Notes: generated from the letters alone by a model not told the origin. 64,000 nt of DNA from JAGOMX01 sp041738135 (GCA_041738135.1 JBGSQK010000053.1:34894-98893), one strand, 5' to 3'; shown: positions 41,523-51,458, counted from the first letter of the stretch. A program made the numbers and translations.

Positions 41523-42020
41523 ATGACGAATGAAATGAACTTTTCGGATGGTGATTTTGTAGTCTATCCGGCCCATGGTGTCGGTCAAGTTGTAGGTGTT
41601 GAAACCCAACAGATCTCGGGCTTGGAGCTTAAAGTACTTGTTATTTCTTTTGACAATGATCGTATGAAACTACGTCTTCCCGTGGCAAAAGCTTTTCGTT
41701 CAGGTCTTCGCGCCTTGTCAGATGGCAAGCAAATGGTCAAAGCCCTCGAGATTTTACAAGGCAAATCCAAAATCAAAAAAACCATGTGGAGCCGCCGAGC
41801 CCAAGAATACGAAACAAAAATCAACTCCGGTGATCCTGCATCCATCGCAGAAGTCATCCGCGACCTTCACCGCACAGACGAAGAAGGCGAACAATCCTAT
41901 TCCGAACGCCAACTCTATCAAATGGCCATCGAAAGACTAACCCGCGAACTAGCGGCCATCGAATGCATCGATGAAAAACAAGCGATCGATCGTTTGCATT
42001 TGGCGCTACGCGCGGCGTAA
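41523..42020 (+). CDS. carD: CarD/CdnL-family transcription factor
   Basis: 165 residues. The N-terminal RNA-polymerase-interacting Tudor-like domain opens DFVVYPAHGVGQVVGVE, followed by a helical DNA-binding domain with WSRRAQEYETKINSGDP. Family proteins bind the RNA polymerase beta subunit and stabilise open promoter complexes, often for rRNA and growth genes. GGGAAG precedes the ATG. Confidence 0.93.
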   Translation: MTNEMNFSDGDFVVYPAHGVGQVVGVETQQISGLELKVLVISFDNDRMKLRLPVAKAFRSGLRALSDGKQMVKALEILQGKSKIKKTMWSRRAQEYETKINSGDPASIAEVIRDLHRTDEEGEQSYSERQLYQMAIERLTRELAAIECIDEKQAIDRLHLALRAA

Positions 42021-42076
42021 CAGCCTAGAAACGTATTCTTCGTGCGAATATTCAACTGAAAGTTTACGCCTGAATG

Positions 42077-42198
42077 TGTCATCCCCGCGAAGGCGGGGAT
42101 CCAGCGCGCAAAATGTGCGCCAGCGGCGCTCTATGTAGCTATGTTGAATCGCTTCGCGATGCTTATTGCGCTGGATCCCCGCCTTCGCGGGGATGACA
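42077..42198. repeat. ~120-bp palindromic interspersed repeat, copy C
   Basis: TGTCATCCCCGCGAAGGCGGGGAT and ATCCCCGCCTTCGCGGGGATGACA at the ends. The inner part, GTGCGCCAGCGGCGC...GAATCGCTTCGCGATGC, is nearly the same as copy E. Confidence 0.92.
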
Positions 42199-42290
42199 TG
42201 GATGGCGGAGGCTAAAGAAAACTTATTCGTAGAGACCCATAAAAATTCCCCTTGACGACCCCCACACCTATACGTTAAAAACGATCTTAT

Positions 42291-42308
42291 GATTCTCTTC
42301 GGAGAATC
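42291..42308. terminator. UUCG-tetraloop hairpin
   Basis: GATTCTC-TTCG-GAGAATC is a perfect 7-bp stem with an exceptionally stable loop type, between two convergent genes. An AAAAG follows on the plus strand rather than a T-run. Confidence 0.45.
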
Positions 42309-42369
42309 AAAAGTGGTGTGGAGGCTTGGGGCAACCCGGCTTCCACCGGTTTTCCTCTCGCTATTCACC

Positions 42370-43659
42370 CTACCTCTTTTTCCATTTCATCCACACATGC
42401 ATTGGTATGCCGCAGGCCAGAATTATGGTGGACAGTGCTCCCATTTTGAGGCTTGCTGCCCATAAGGCCCACAGAGCAAAGGTCATTGCCCCTATACCCA
42501 GGATTATTTTACCGAAGGTAAGGCTTTTGTCCCTCATCAGTAATTTAAAGTAAGCCAGCACGGACACCGCATAGATCAACAGAATCAACGTGACAGCCAC
42601 GTTGATGATGAAGTCAAATTGCTCCAACAAACTGCTTTCCAAAGACATGAGCAGCAACGGGATGGTGCACAGGGACGAAAGCAATACGCCCCAATAAGGT
42701 GTCCCATGCCGCGTGGTGTCTTGGAAGAATGAGGGGAATAATCCATCCTTTGCCGCACCATAGGGTATGCGTCCTACAATGAGGGTCCAGCCATTTAGAG
42801 TTCCTAGGCACGAAATGATTGCCGCGATGGCCACGGGGGCAGCCCAGCTGCCGCCGAAGATTAGATGTGCCGCATCCGCATAGGGAGCTTTGGATTGTAC
42901 CAAGTCGGCCGGAGGTACAACGCCCATGACGGCGATGGTGCCCAATATATAAACAGCCGCCGCAATGCTCGTGCCCAGGACAATGGCTTTGGGAACGGTT
43001 TTTTTGGCATCAATAACCTGTCCAGCTGGCACTGTGCCTGTCTCAAGTCCCACGAAGGCCCACAACGTTAAAAAAGCTACAGAATTAAGCGCCTCGCCAA
43101 ATGGTTTGCCGGATGAGTTGAGCGATCCGAAGTTCTCCATATCCATAAAGAACAGCCCAATGATGGGTAGCAAGAGTAGGGGGATAATCTTGATAATAGT
43201 AATGAAAAGCTCGGCCCGCCCTGTCACTTTTATACCCAACAAGTTAAACGCGGTGATGCTTGCCATGATGAACACCTCCAAGGCAAAATTCATCCAAGGA
43301 TCTAATCCACCAAAAAGGATGGATATGTAACCCACAGCCCCAATGGCCAAGGCAGGATTGCTAATCCAAGACAGAACCCAATAACCCCAGCAAACATAGT
43401 ATCCAACATTGTCCCCAAAGGCCTCCCGGGCATAAAGATAAGGCCCACCAGTCTTTGGGACGCGAGCACTCAATTGAGCAAAGATCAAAGATAATAATAT
43501 CGCCCCCACCGAGGTGATAATCCATCCAAAAAGGCTAACCGTGCCAAAAGCAGCCAAAGCTGTAGGCAGTAAATAAACGCCAGAGCCCACAAGATTTCCT
43601 GTGACCAAAGACGTAAGCGGCCAAAGGCCAATTTTATCAGATGACTGATACGTAGACAT
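42370..43659 (-). CDS. APC-superfamily amino-acid permease/antiporter
   Basis: About 429 residues from ATG 43659 (GGGAGGAG ahead), with 12 hydrophobic helices. The family's first-helix motif GNLVGSGVYLLP and the PKTGGPYLYAREAFG loop are typical of basic amino acid/polyamine antiporters such as AdiC and PotE. It acts in the inner membrane. The substrate is unknown. Confidence 0.9.
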   Translation of the reverse strand: MSTYQSSDKIGLWPLTSLVTGNLVGSGVYLLPTALAAFGTVSLFGWIITSVGAILLSLIFAQLSARVPKTGGPYLYAREAFGDNVGYYVCWGYWVLSWISNPALAIGAVGYISILFGGLDPWMNFALEVFIMASITAFNLLGIKVTGRAELFITIIKIIPLLLLPIIGLFFMDMENFGSLNSSGKPFGEALNSVAFLTLWAFVGLETGTVPAGQVIDAKKTVPKAIVLGTSIAAAVYILGTIAVMGVVPPADLVQSKAPYADAAHLIFGGSWAAPVAIAAIISCLGTLNGWTLIVGRIPYGAAKDGLFPSFFQDTTRHGTPYWGVLLSSLCTIPLLLMSLESSLLEQFDFIINVAVTLILLIYAVSVLAYFKLLMRDKSLTFGKIILGIGAMTFALWALWAASLKMGALSTIILACGIPMHVWMKWKKR

Positions 43660-43863
43660 AATTCTTCTCCTCCCATTTAAGGGCATATATAAATCCAAAG
43701 CAAATTATTATTATGATGAAAACAGATATATGAGCGCTTAGCAGCGCTTTCGGGAGGACTTCAAAAAGTTTATGTGACGTGAAAAATTATCCATAACGTG
43801 CATATCATTGATGCGATTCAAATTTAAGTCAAGAACTAAATCATTCACATGATTTTTTTGACC

Positions 43864-45123
43864 TCACATCAAATAAGCCTTCGGCGTAACCATTCCTTGC
43901 TTCTCCAGCACCAGCTCAGTGATAGCCCATACCAGGGCATCCAGGCGGTCTGGGGATTTGGTTGAGATGCCAGCCACGTAAGTGCACATCTGGTTTTCCA
44001 GTTTTTCCAGCCCGCGATCCACGTGGGAGACTTTGCCTTGCTCGTAGAGGGCGGCCACTGGTTCGGCGCGGGTGTACTTGCCGCGGGTGGCGCGGACGGC
44101 TTTAAAGCTGACCGTTGGGTCTATGGACCTGATGATTCGTTCCACCAGGTCGCCGCCTTTGTTGACCTCGGCCACGATGCGGTCCGCTTTCCAGCGGTGG
44201 AAGCAGGCGACTGCTTGCCGCGCCCATTCACCGGGAGGCATTTTGCCGCTGAGGTCCTCCAACACATAGGAGCGGCCGTCATGACCCAGACCGACGGCGA
44301 CAATTCCCGTTTCGTCACTGCCTTCATGGTTGGTGGTAGCAGGGTCGATGGCCACCACGATCCGTTGCAGTTGAGGAGGGTGCTTTGTGCGCATATGATC
44401 CAGCTGTTCGTGAGTCCACAAGGCGCCTTCAGTCTGAGATAACACCTCGCCATAAAGTTCTTGCGCGCCTAATCGAGTACCTTCGAACCGTTTCTTGATG
44501 GAATTTAAAAATGATGGGGACAGATTCGCACTATTATCAAAAGTACTACCACGCGTCACCACCACATCTGGGTCGTTGACCAGGTCTTGGATCAGATCGA
44601 TGGGGCGTGGCGTGGTGGTAATCACCACCTGAGGTTTTTCTCCCAGCCGTAGACAGAACGAAAGCTGATCCCAAACTTCCTGCGGGTACCTGAACTTAGC
44701 CAGCTCGTCAATCCAAGCTCCATCAAATTGGGGGCCACGCAGACTCTCATAGCGGTCCGCGCTAAAGATATGTGCCTCAGCCCCATTGGGCCAGATCAGT
44801 TTATTTAAAGAAGGAATGAACTTAGGCCGCTCGCTTGGCGGACCTATATTTAACAGGCCGCTGGCTCCTTCAACCATGACATTGCGAACTTCAGCCACTG
44901 TTTCAGAAATCAACGCAATCCGACGACATTTTCCAGATTGCACCCATGCCCGAATCGTCTCGGCCCCAGCCCTGGTTTTACCAAATCCCCGCCCGGCCAA
45001 TATCAACCAAGTCTGCCAGTCCCCCTCCGGTAGCAACTGTTCCGGTCTAGCGAGCGACGGCCAGTGGTAAGCAGGGTCCGGGCGATTTGCTAAAGCGATC
45101 GCCATTAGAACCGCACGTACCAT
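43864..45123 (-). CDS. GTA-like terminase large subunit
   Basis: About 419 residues. The N-terminal ATPase has a Walker A-like LAGRGFGKTRAGAE and Walker B-like FDGAWIDELAKF. The C-terminal nuclease has VVAIDPATTNHEGSDETG and ends with RLDALVWAITEL, the order seen in the Rhodobacter capsulatus gene transfer agent terminase. It would package DNA into capsids. The start is uncertain: ATG at 45123 is used here, and the frame stays open to beyond 45180 (TTG). No other capsid or tail gene is in the window, so it is an isolated remnant or a dispersed GTA gene. Confidence 0.85.
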   Translation of the reverse strand: MVRAVLMAIALANRPDPAYHWPSLARPEQLLPEGDWQTWLILAGRGFGKTRAGAETIRAWVQSGKCRRIALISETVAEVRNVMVEGASGLLNIGPPSERPKFIPSLNKLIWPNGAEAHIFSADRYESLRGPQFDGAWIDELAKFRYPQEVWDQLSFCLRLGEKPQVVITTTPRPIDLIQDLVNDPDVVVTRGSTFDNSANLSPSFLNSIKKRFEGTRLGAQELYGEVLSQTEGALWTHEQLDHMRTKHPPQLQRIVVAIDPATTNHEGSDETGIVAVGLGHDGRSYVLEDLSGKMPPGEWARQAVACFHRWKADRIVAEVNKGGDLVERIIRSIDPTVSFKAVRATRGKYTRAEPVAALYEQGKVSHVDRGLEKLENQMCTYVAGISTKSPDRLDALVWAITELVLEKQGMVTPKAYLM

Positions 45124-45353
45124 CACCGGAATGCAAGGCTTCGGACAATTTCTGTCCCTTGGGTTACTATCCCTCAGCAACTGCCTTAATGTTTTGATCT
45201 CCTTATGAAAGTCCTCGGTTATTTCTTTTCTCCTTGTCAGCTTGTTCTATGAGGAATCGTGACGGAAAAGGAGATGGTGTTGCTAATATAAAGACAATGT
45301 GGGCACTTTAGGAATACAAACATTCCATTTTAAATTGCAAAAAGTTTCACAAC
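45124..45353. other. Promoter-side gap between TerL and the fic gene
   Basis: About 230 bases between divergent genes. A minus-strand frame continues the TerL frame upstream without an ATG. Otherwise the DNA is AT-rich and no gene is seen. Confidence 0.3.
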
Positions 45354-46904
45354 GTGCTATTTATATATCATAAAGTTACGCTTTTTGAAGAGTTGCTCAC
45401 CTTGGATAACAAAAAGTTGCATTTTCTAACTCCTGAAATATTTGTGTCTACTCCGGAACAAAAAGTTCATATACACCGGGGCGTTCAAGGGGGAGACTAT
45501 AGGAAGCTAGCTCCTAAAGTCTATACCACAAACCTAAAAGATCCTCTTGAACAGATTGTCATTCGAAATCTTTCGGCAATTATTGCTTACTTTTTTCCAG
45601 ATGGACTTATCGTAGATAGAACAGCATTTGAATTCAAGCCTTCACAAGATGGTACGATTTATCTGATTTCGAATCGTACTCGCGAAATCAAGCTGCCAGG
45701 TAACATAACAATTAAACCGCGCAAAGGACCAGCAGCCCTGGACTCAGATCGATCTTTTATTGCAGGGTTAAGAATATGCTCGCCAGAACGTGCCTATTTA
45801 TAGAATCTTTTACCATCACGGTCACAGCCGGGTAATATTAAACGAACGCTTTCAAAGCATGATCTGGAAGAAAAGCTAGAATCCATTTTGAGGGCTGATC
45901 CCCAGAATGGGCTTCGTCACTTGCGTAAAAATGCCTCCATAGTTGCTTCACAGCTCCATATGCAACGTGAGTATGAAAAGCTAGATCTATTGATCGGTGG
46001 CTTGCTCGGAACAAAAGAAGTTAAGTTATCCTCATCTGTCGGTAAGGCAAGAGGTTATGGCCAGCCATATGATCCTAAAAGAGCCGAGTTATTACAGAAT
46101 CTGATGACACAAATGTTAACAATGCCACCAATCTCGCGCATTTCAAAAAATTTGAAGTTACCAGCATGGAATAACATTTCCTTTTTTGAAGCTTATTTTT
46201 CAAACTTTATTGAAGGTACCGAATTCGAAGTGGATGAAGCCGCTGAGATTATTTTTGAGGGAAAAGTACCTAAAAATCGTCCAGAAGATGCTCATGATGT
46301 CATAGGTACCTATCAAATAGTATCCTCCAAAGATGAGATGGATATACTGCCCAGAACGTATGAGGAATTAGTAGGACTTTTAAAGAAGAGGCATCTGCTC
46401 ATCATGTCTTCAAGGCCCAATGTTGTACCTGGTAATTTTAAAGAAAAATTAAATCGTGCTGGATCCACTTTTTTTGTTCAACCCGATCTTGTACTGGGAA
46501 CATTGAAAGTCGGTTTCGATATGTATAAAACTATAGAAGTGCCTTTTCATCGAGCAGTCTTCATGCACTTTTTAATAAGTGAAGTGCATCCGTTCAATGA
46601 TGGGAATGGCAGACTTCCTCGTGTTATGATGAATGCCGAGTTGGTTTCGAAAGGTGAAGAACGTATTATCATTCCTAACGTTTATAGGGGGAATTACCTC
46701 AGTGCTCTTAGTGCCTTCAGCAATCATGGAATTCCTGACCCTATGATAAGAACTCTGGACTTTGCTCAAAAGTATGTAAGTATGATCCCCTGGGAAGATT
46801 TCAACCAAGCTACTGAAATATTGAAAAAAACAAACGCATTTACAGATTCAGCGAAAGGTGAAATCGAAGGAATCCGCCTTAAATTACCGGAATATGATTA
46901 TTGA
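45354..46904 (+). pseudogene. Fic-domain protein with N-terminal AbiEi-like domain, interrupted by an in-frame TAG
   Basis: Residues 1-149 (ending SPERAYL) form a winged/AbiEi-like region. A TAG at 45801-45803 follows, after which the same frame continues (NLLPSRSQPGNIKRTL...) to TGA at 46902-46904, about 517 codons in all. The C-terminal part is a complete Fic domain: HPFNDGNGRLPR near codon 412 (46587), with an N-terminal inhibitory motif SNFIEG at codons ~283-288 (class II). Fic enzymes AMPylate or otherwise modify proteins. The 'SPERAYL-stop-NLLPSR' junction is where relatives read Glu or a similar residue. It is either a recent pseudogene, or the second part starts alone at an internal site (ATG 45960 or TTG 45888). 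Confidence 0.82.
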
Positions 46905-46910
46905 GAGGAA

Positions 46911-46930
46911 TCCCCGCGCAAACGCGGGGA
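46911..46930 (+). terminator. Hairpin after fic
   Basis: TCCCCGCG-CAAA-CGCGGGGA is a perfect 8-bp stem seven bases after the fic stop. It lacks a T-run. The next gene, on the other strand, stops at 46946, so it may end transcription from both sides. Confidence 0.5.
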
Positions 46931-46945
46931 AATATGAAGTGTACC

Positions 46946-47356
46946 TTACTTAACTTCAAGCAATTCCACATCAAATAGCAATGTGGCGCCGCCTGGGATA
47001 GCACCGCCGGCGCCTTGTGAGCCGTAGCCTAGTTTAGCAGGTATAATGAGCTTACGTGAGCCGCCTACCTTCATGGATGCAACGCCTTCATCCCATCCTT
47101 GAATCACTTGGCCTACGCCGATTTTGAATGTGAAGGGTGAGTTGCGGTCTTTTGAACTGTCGAACTTTTTGCCGTTTTCAAGGGTACCTGTGTAATGCAC
47201 AGTCACCATCTGGCCTTTTTGTGGCGAGGCGCCTGTGCCTTCTTTGACGTCTACATATTGTAGACCGCTTGGTGTGGTTACTGTTTTATCAGCAGCATTT
47301 GAATTAGTCATGAATAAGGAACTCCCTATGGCTAGAATGAATGAAAATTTACGCAT
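46946..47356 (-). CDS. Exported FKBP-type peptidyl-prolyl isomerase
   Basis: 136 residues with a signal peptide (cleavage near SNAA, residue ~22). The FKBP domain has VTVHYTGTLENGKKFDSS, then VIQGWDEG and the active-site IPAKLGYG with final LLFDVELL. It would fold proteins in the periplasm or outside the cell, like Mip-type isomerases. It starts 8 bases inside the coaD end, so the two genes are coupled. Confidence 0.94.
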   Translation of the reverse strand: MRKFSFILAIGSSLFMTNSNAADKTVTTPSGLQYVDVKEGTGASPQKGQMVTVHYTGTLENGKKFDSSKDRNSPFTFKIGVGQVIQGWDEGVASMKVGGSRKLIIPAKLGYGSQGAGGAIPGGATLLFDVELLEVK

Positions 47357-47864
47357 TATGCACCTTCCTGTGTTGATCGTTTAGTTGTTGCAATACATAC
47401 GGGGAGACAAATGGTGATATGTCCCCACCTAACTTAGATATCTCTTTAATAAATCGGGAAGAGATAAACTGAGATTTATCGGTGGCCATCAAAAAGACCG
47501 TTTCCAGTTTAGGCTGCAAACGACCATTCATGGCGGCCATCTTAAACTCATATTCGAAATCCGATACGGCGCGCAGACCGCGGATCAGCATGCTGGCTTT
47601 CTGCTCCACGGCATAACTGACCAGTAACGTGTCGAATGCTGTGACTTCCACTTCAGATGAAAACTTAGTTTTGTCGATGGCCCCTAGTACTGTTGAAACC
47701 ATATCAACGCGTTTATCCAACGAGAAGAGCGTGTTTTTATCCGTATGCTTAGCAACAGCCACAATGAGGTGATCCACCAAGTGGGATGCCCTCATGATGA
47801 TATCCACGTGACCATTGGTTATGGGGTCAAAAGTTCCGGCGTAAATGCCGATGCGCTTACTCAT
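47349..47864 (-). CDS. coaD: Phosphopantetheine adenylyltransferase
   Basis: 171 residues from ATG 47864. The nucleotidyltransferase motif GTFDPITNGHVDII and the C-terminal ISSRFIKEISKLGG block are diagnostic. It makes dephospho-CoA from phosphopantetheine. Its start overlaps the end of gyrA by 8 bases; a longer frame lies inside gyrA. Confidence 0.95.
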   Translation of the reverse strand: MSKRIGIYAGTFDPITNGHVDIIMRASHLVDHLIVAVAKHTDKNTLFSLDKRVDMVSTVLGAIDKTKFSSEVEVTAFDTLLVSYAVEQKASMLIRGLRAVSDFEYEFKMAAMNGRLQPKLETVFLMATDKSQFISSRFIKEISKLGGDISPFVSPYVLQQLNDQHRKVHNA

Positions 47865-50556
47865 CCGCTGTTTCCATTCCTTCGTCTTCGCCGTCTTCTT
47901 CAATACGCGCAACCGAGACAACACTTTCCTTGTCAGAGACTCGGAACAGGGTCACACCTTGGGTACGTCTGCCAGCAATGCGGATGCCATTGACCGGACA
48001 ACGAATCATCTGACCCCCATCAGTTACGAGCATGATCTGGTCGGTTTCCTTCACTGGGAACGTGCCAATGATGTTACCGTTTTTAGATGTCAGCTCCATG
48101 TTGGCCAAGCCCTGACCACCACGACCGGTGCGTCTGTAAGCATAAGCGGAGCTACGCTTACCAAAGCCCTTCGAAGTTACGGACAGTAGGAACTCTTCCA
48201 TGGCTTCCAATTGCTTGAAACGTTCGTCAGACAAAGTCAAATCGGTTTCGGTTTCCACGTCAGGATCTTCGTCGCCATTCTCGCGGCGTAGCTTGGAAGC
48301 TTGCTTGAGATAGGCATCACGTTCTTCTGTAGTCACATCCACATAGTCCAAGACAGTCATAGATATAACTTCATCGTTCTTCGCCAGACGTATGCCACGT
48401 ACACCCGTAGATGTGCGGCTGGTAAATTGACGTACCTCATCAACGGAGAAACGAATGCATTTACCCAAGCGCGTTGCAAGAAGTATGTCGTCCTGTTCCG
48501 TACATGTTTGCACAGATATCAAACGGTCACCTTCATCCAGCTTCATGGCGATCTTACCATTGGCTCTGACATTGATGAAATCGGATAGGGCATTACGACG
48601 TACGCCACCAGTAGCGGTTACAAACATCACATGCATGTTAGCTCTGGATTCTTCATCCCTTGGCAATGGCATAACAGTGGAAATAGTTTCACCTTGTGAC
48701 AAAGGCAACACGTTGACCATGGCCTTGCCACGTGACGTAGGCGTGCCCAATGGCAAACGGTAGACCTTAAGCTCGTATGCTTTACCAGCAGTGGAGAAGA
48801 ACAAAATCGGTGTATGGGTGTCAGCCACAAACACATCCTGAACGAAATCTTCGTCCCGTGTGGCCATGCCTGCACGGCCTCTGCCACCGCGTTTTTGAGC
48901 GCGGTATGTAGCAAGCGGAACACGCTTGATATAGCCGCCATGGCTCACCGTAATGACCATGTCTTCCACTTGGATCAGGTCTTCAATATCACTGGTCAGC
49001 TCTGACTCAACGATGTCGCTGAGGCGAGGTGTGGCGAACTTTTCCTTAATCTCGAGCAGCTCTTCCTTCATGATTTGCATCAATCTTTGACGACTGCCCA
49101 GGACTTCCAGAAGCTCTTTAATCTGGCCAATAATTTCAGCCAAATCTTGACCTATTTTATCTCGCTCAAGACCCGTTAAACGGTGCAACCTTAGGTCCAA
49201 AATGGCTCTGGCTTGAACGTCTGAAAGTCGGTAGGTACCATTGGAAAGGTCAACACTAGGTTCTGCCAATTGCAAGAACGGACCCACATCACCAATGGAC
49301 CAATCCTTGGCAAGCATTTGCTCGCGCGCTGTGGCTGGGTCAGAGGCATTGCGTATCAGCTTGATCATTTCATCAATGTTGGCGACCGCTACGGCAAGAC
49401 CTACCAAGATGTGAGCACGCTCACGGGCCTTGCGGAGATCGAAACGTGACCTGCGGGTAATCACTTCACGACGGAATTCGATGAAAGCTTCAATGATTTG
49501 AAGCAAGTTCATAGTCAGCGGCCTGTTATGGTGCAACGCCAAAATGTTCGCACCAAAACTAGTTTGCAAAGGCGTGTGCTTGTTCAGCTGGTTCAAGACC
49601 ACATCCGCATTGGCATCGCGTTTGAGTTCAATCACCACACGTACGCCATGACGGTTTGATTCGTCTCTTAAATCGGAGATGCCTTCGATGATTTTTTCTT
49701 GCACACATTCGGCAATGCGCTCCACCATGCGAGCCTTGTTCACTTGGTAGGGAACACTGGTTATGATAATTGCTTGGCGGTCTTTGCGGACCTCTTCAAT
49801 CTCCGTATGGCCGCGCATCACGATGGAGCCACGACCTGTGCGGTAAGCACTTAAAATACCTGAGCGACCAATTATCTGTGCGCCGGTTGGGAAGTCGGGG
49901 CCTTGGATATATTGGAACAAGTCTTCCAAAGCCAAGTCTGGGTTGTCGATAAATGCACAGCAAGCATCAATCACTTCCCCTAAATTGTGAGGAGGGATGT
50001 TGGTCGCCATACCCACAGCGATACCGCCCGCACCATTTACCAACACCGCTGGAAAGCGCGCTGGAAGAACCTTTGGTTCCATCAGGGTGTTGTCGTAGTT
50101 GGGCTGGAAATCTACTGTGTCTTTGTGCATATCTTCAAGGAGATAATGGGCTGCACGCTTTAATCTAGATTCCGTATAACGAGCCGCCGCAGGAGGATCG
50201 CCGTCCATAGAACCAAAGTTTCCGTGACCATCCACCAGGGGAAGGCGCATGGAAAAAGGCTGAGCTAGCCTGACGAGGGCTTCGTAGATGGGAGCATCAC
50301 CGTGAGGGTGAAACTTACCCATAACTTCACCCACGATCGCGGCTGACTTACGGAAGGGCTTGTTATAATCAAACCCAGCTTCTTTCATGGCATAAAGGAT
50401 ACGTCTGTGCACTGGTTTTAGACCATCACGCACATCAGGAAGCGCTCGGCTGACGATAACGCTCATGGCGTAATCTAAGTACGAGCGTTGCATTTCCTCT
50501 TCAATAGGGACCTGTTTAATGTCTTGAATTGGTGCGGTGGTTGTCGGATCAGTCAC
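47857..50556 (-). CDS. gyrA: DNA gyrase subunit A
   Basis: 899 residues. The catalytic Tyr is in AARYTESRL. The quinolone-resistance region reads HPHGDAPIYEALVRLAQP, so the position equivalent to E. coli Ser83 is Ala and Asp87 is Glu. The C-terminal domain begins with a GyrA-box-like AQKRGGRGRAG. With GyrB it introduces negative supercoils. It overlaps coaD and lies 28 bases after ssb on the same strand. Confidence 0.98.
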   Translation of the reverse strand: MTDPTTTAPIQDIKQVPIEEEMQRSYLDYAMSVIVSRALPDVRDGLKPVHRRILYAMKEAGFDYNKPFRKSAAIVGEVMGKFHPHGDAPIYEALVRLAQPFSMRLPLVDGHGNFGSMDGDPPAAARYTESRLKRAAHYLLEDMHKDTVDFQPNYDNTLMEPKVLPARFPAVLVNGAGGIAVGMATNIPPHNLGEVIDACCAFIDNPDLALEDLFQYIQGPDFPTGAQIIGRSGILSAYRTGRGSIVMRGHTEIEEVRKDRQAIIITSVPYQVNKARMVERIAECVQEKIIEGISDLRDESNRHGVRVVIELKRDANADVVLNQLNKHTPLQTSFGANILALHHNRPLTMNLLQIIEAFIEFRREVITRRSRFDLRKARERAHILVGLAVAVANIDEMIKLIRNASDPATAREQMLAKDWSIGDVGPFLQLAEPSVDLSNGTYRLSDVQARAILDLRLHRLTGLERDKIGQDLAEIIGQIKELLEVLGSRQRLMQIMKEELLEIKEKFATPRLSDIVESELTSDIEDLIQVEDMVITVSHGGYIKRVPLATYRAQKRGGRGRAGMATRDEDFVQDVFVADTHTPILFFSTAGKAYELKVYRLPLGTPTSRGKAMVNVLPLSQGETISTVMPLPRDEESRANMHVMFVTATGGVRRNALSDFINVRANGKIAMKLDEGDRLISVQTCTEQDDILLATRLGKCIRFSVDEVRQFTSRTSTGVRGIRLAKNDEVISMTVLDYVDVTTEERDAYLKQASKLRRENGDEDPDVETETDLTLSDERFKQLEAMEEFLLSVTSKGFGKRSSAYAYRRTGRGGQGLANMELTSKNGNIIGTFPVKETDQIMLVTDGGQMIRCPVNGIRIAGRRTQGVTLFRVSDKESVVSVARIEEDGEDEGMETADE

Positions 50557-50584
50557 GCGTTACTCCTCGTAGCGGCTTTATAAT

Positions 50585-51091
50585 TTAAAACGGGATATCG
50601 TCATCAAAATCGTCACTGGCCATAGCCGCAGGCTTGGATTGTGGCCGAGATGGACCCGCTGGGATGTCGAAGCTTGAATCAGCCTGATGTCCAACGGATG
50701 ATTGTCCGCCTGAAGGCGCCGCATAGGATTGACCTTCATTGCGGCCATCCAGCATCACCATTTCGCCGCGGAAACGAGACAACACAACTTCAGTGGTGTA
50801 CTTCTCAACGCCAGAGTTATCCGTCCATTTGCGGGTCTGTAATTGGCCTTCTAGGTAAACCTTGGCGCCTTTTTTCAGGTACTGTTCACATACATCGGCT
50901 AGCTTATCATTGAAAACAACAACGCGATGCCACTCGGTTTTATCCTTGGTTTCGTTGGTTTGCTTATCCTTCCAGCGCTCGCTCGTCGCCACGGAAAATG
51001 TAGCGAATTTGCTACCGTCTTGACCATAACGAACTTCAGGATCTTTACCTAAGTTGCCGATTAGTTGGACTTTATTTAAGCTACCAGCCAT
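50585..51091 (-). CDS. ssb: Single-stranded DNA-binding protein
   Basis: 168 residues from ATG 51091 (GAGGATATTCAC ahead); a longer frame to 51148 has no ribosome site. The OB-fold begins LNKVQLIGNLGKDPEVR and contains TEWHRVVVFNDKLAD. The C-terminal acidic tip is DDFDDDIPF, the partner-binding peptide. It is upstream of gyrA. Confidence 0.97.
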   Translation of the reverse strand: MAGSLNKVQLIGNLGKDPEVRYGQDGSKFATFSVATSERWKDKQTNETKDKTEWHRVVVFNDKLADVCEQYLKKGAKVYLEGQLQTRKWTDNSGVEKYTTEVVLSRFRGEMVMLDGRNEGQSYAAPSGGQSSVGHQADSSFDIPAGPSRPQSKPAAMASDDFDDDIPF

Positions 51092-51199
51092 GTGAATATC
51101 CTCTACCTCATATGTCTCTATCCATACACTTATAAGACAATTGGCCATATGATGCTAGGAGAATTATTAAAAATGTGAAATTGCGTTTTGGGTGTAAAA

Positions 51200-51225
51200 A
51201 ACACCCCCGGAATTCCGGGGGTGTT
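51200..51225 (-). terminator. Intrinsic terminator on the minus strand
   Basis: A perfect 13-bp stem AACACCCCCGGAA / TTCCGGGGGTGTT is followed on the minus strand by a run of T. It ends transcription arriving from the secreted-protein genes upstream and isolates ssb. Confidence 0.85.
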
Positions 51226-51291
51226 GGAAATGAATGACACATCTTATTCAGATTAAATTCTAGTACATCGAGTCATTAATTATGCCCGCAG

Positions 51292-51412
51292 TGTCATCCC
51301 CGCGAAGGCGGGGATCCAGCACAAAAAGTGGAGCAGAGCGACTCGATATAGTCTATATAGCAGCAGCTACGCTGCACATTTGCGCTGGATTCCCGCCTTC
51401 GCGGGAATGACA
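51292..51412. repeat. ~120-bp palindromic interspersed repeat, copy D
   Basis: TGTCATCCCCGCGAAGGCGGGGAT and CCCGCCTTCGCGGGAATGACA at the ends; the inner part resembles copy B. It lies between the small secreted-protein gene and ssb. Confidence 0.92.
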
Positions 51413-51458
51413 CAAATAGGGTGCAGAACTAATGATTTAATGTACTAGGCGTAGATGC

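Larger units (their letters stand above)
42021..42369. other. Gap between convergent carD and the APC permease
   Basis: No gene seen. It is filled by palindromic repeat copy C and a UUCG-type hairpin. Confidence 0.6.

Noticed and set aside
48301..50168. Several plus-strand frames of 60-102 codons within gyrA
   Set aside because: All are antisense shadows of gyrA with no start signals or domains.
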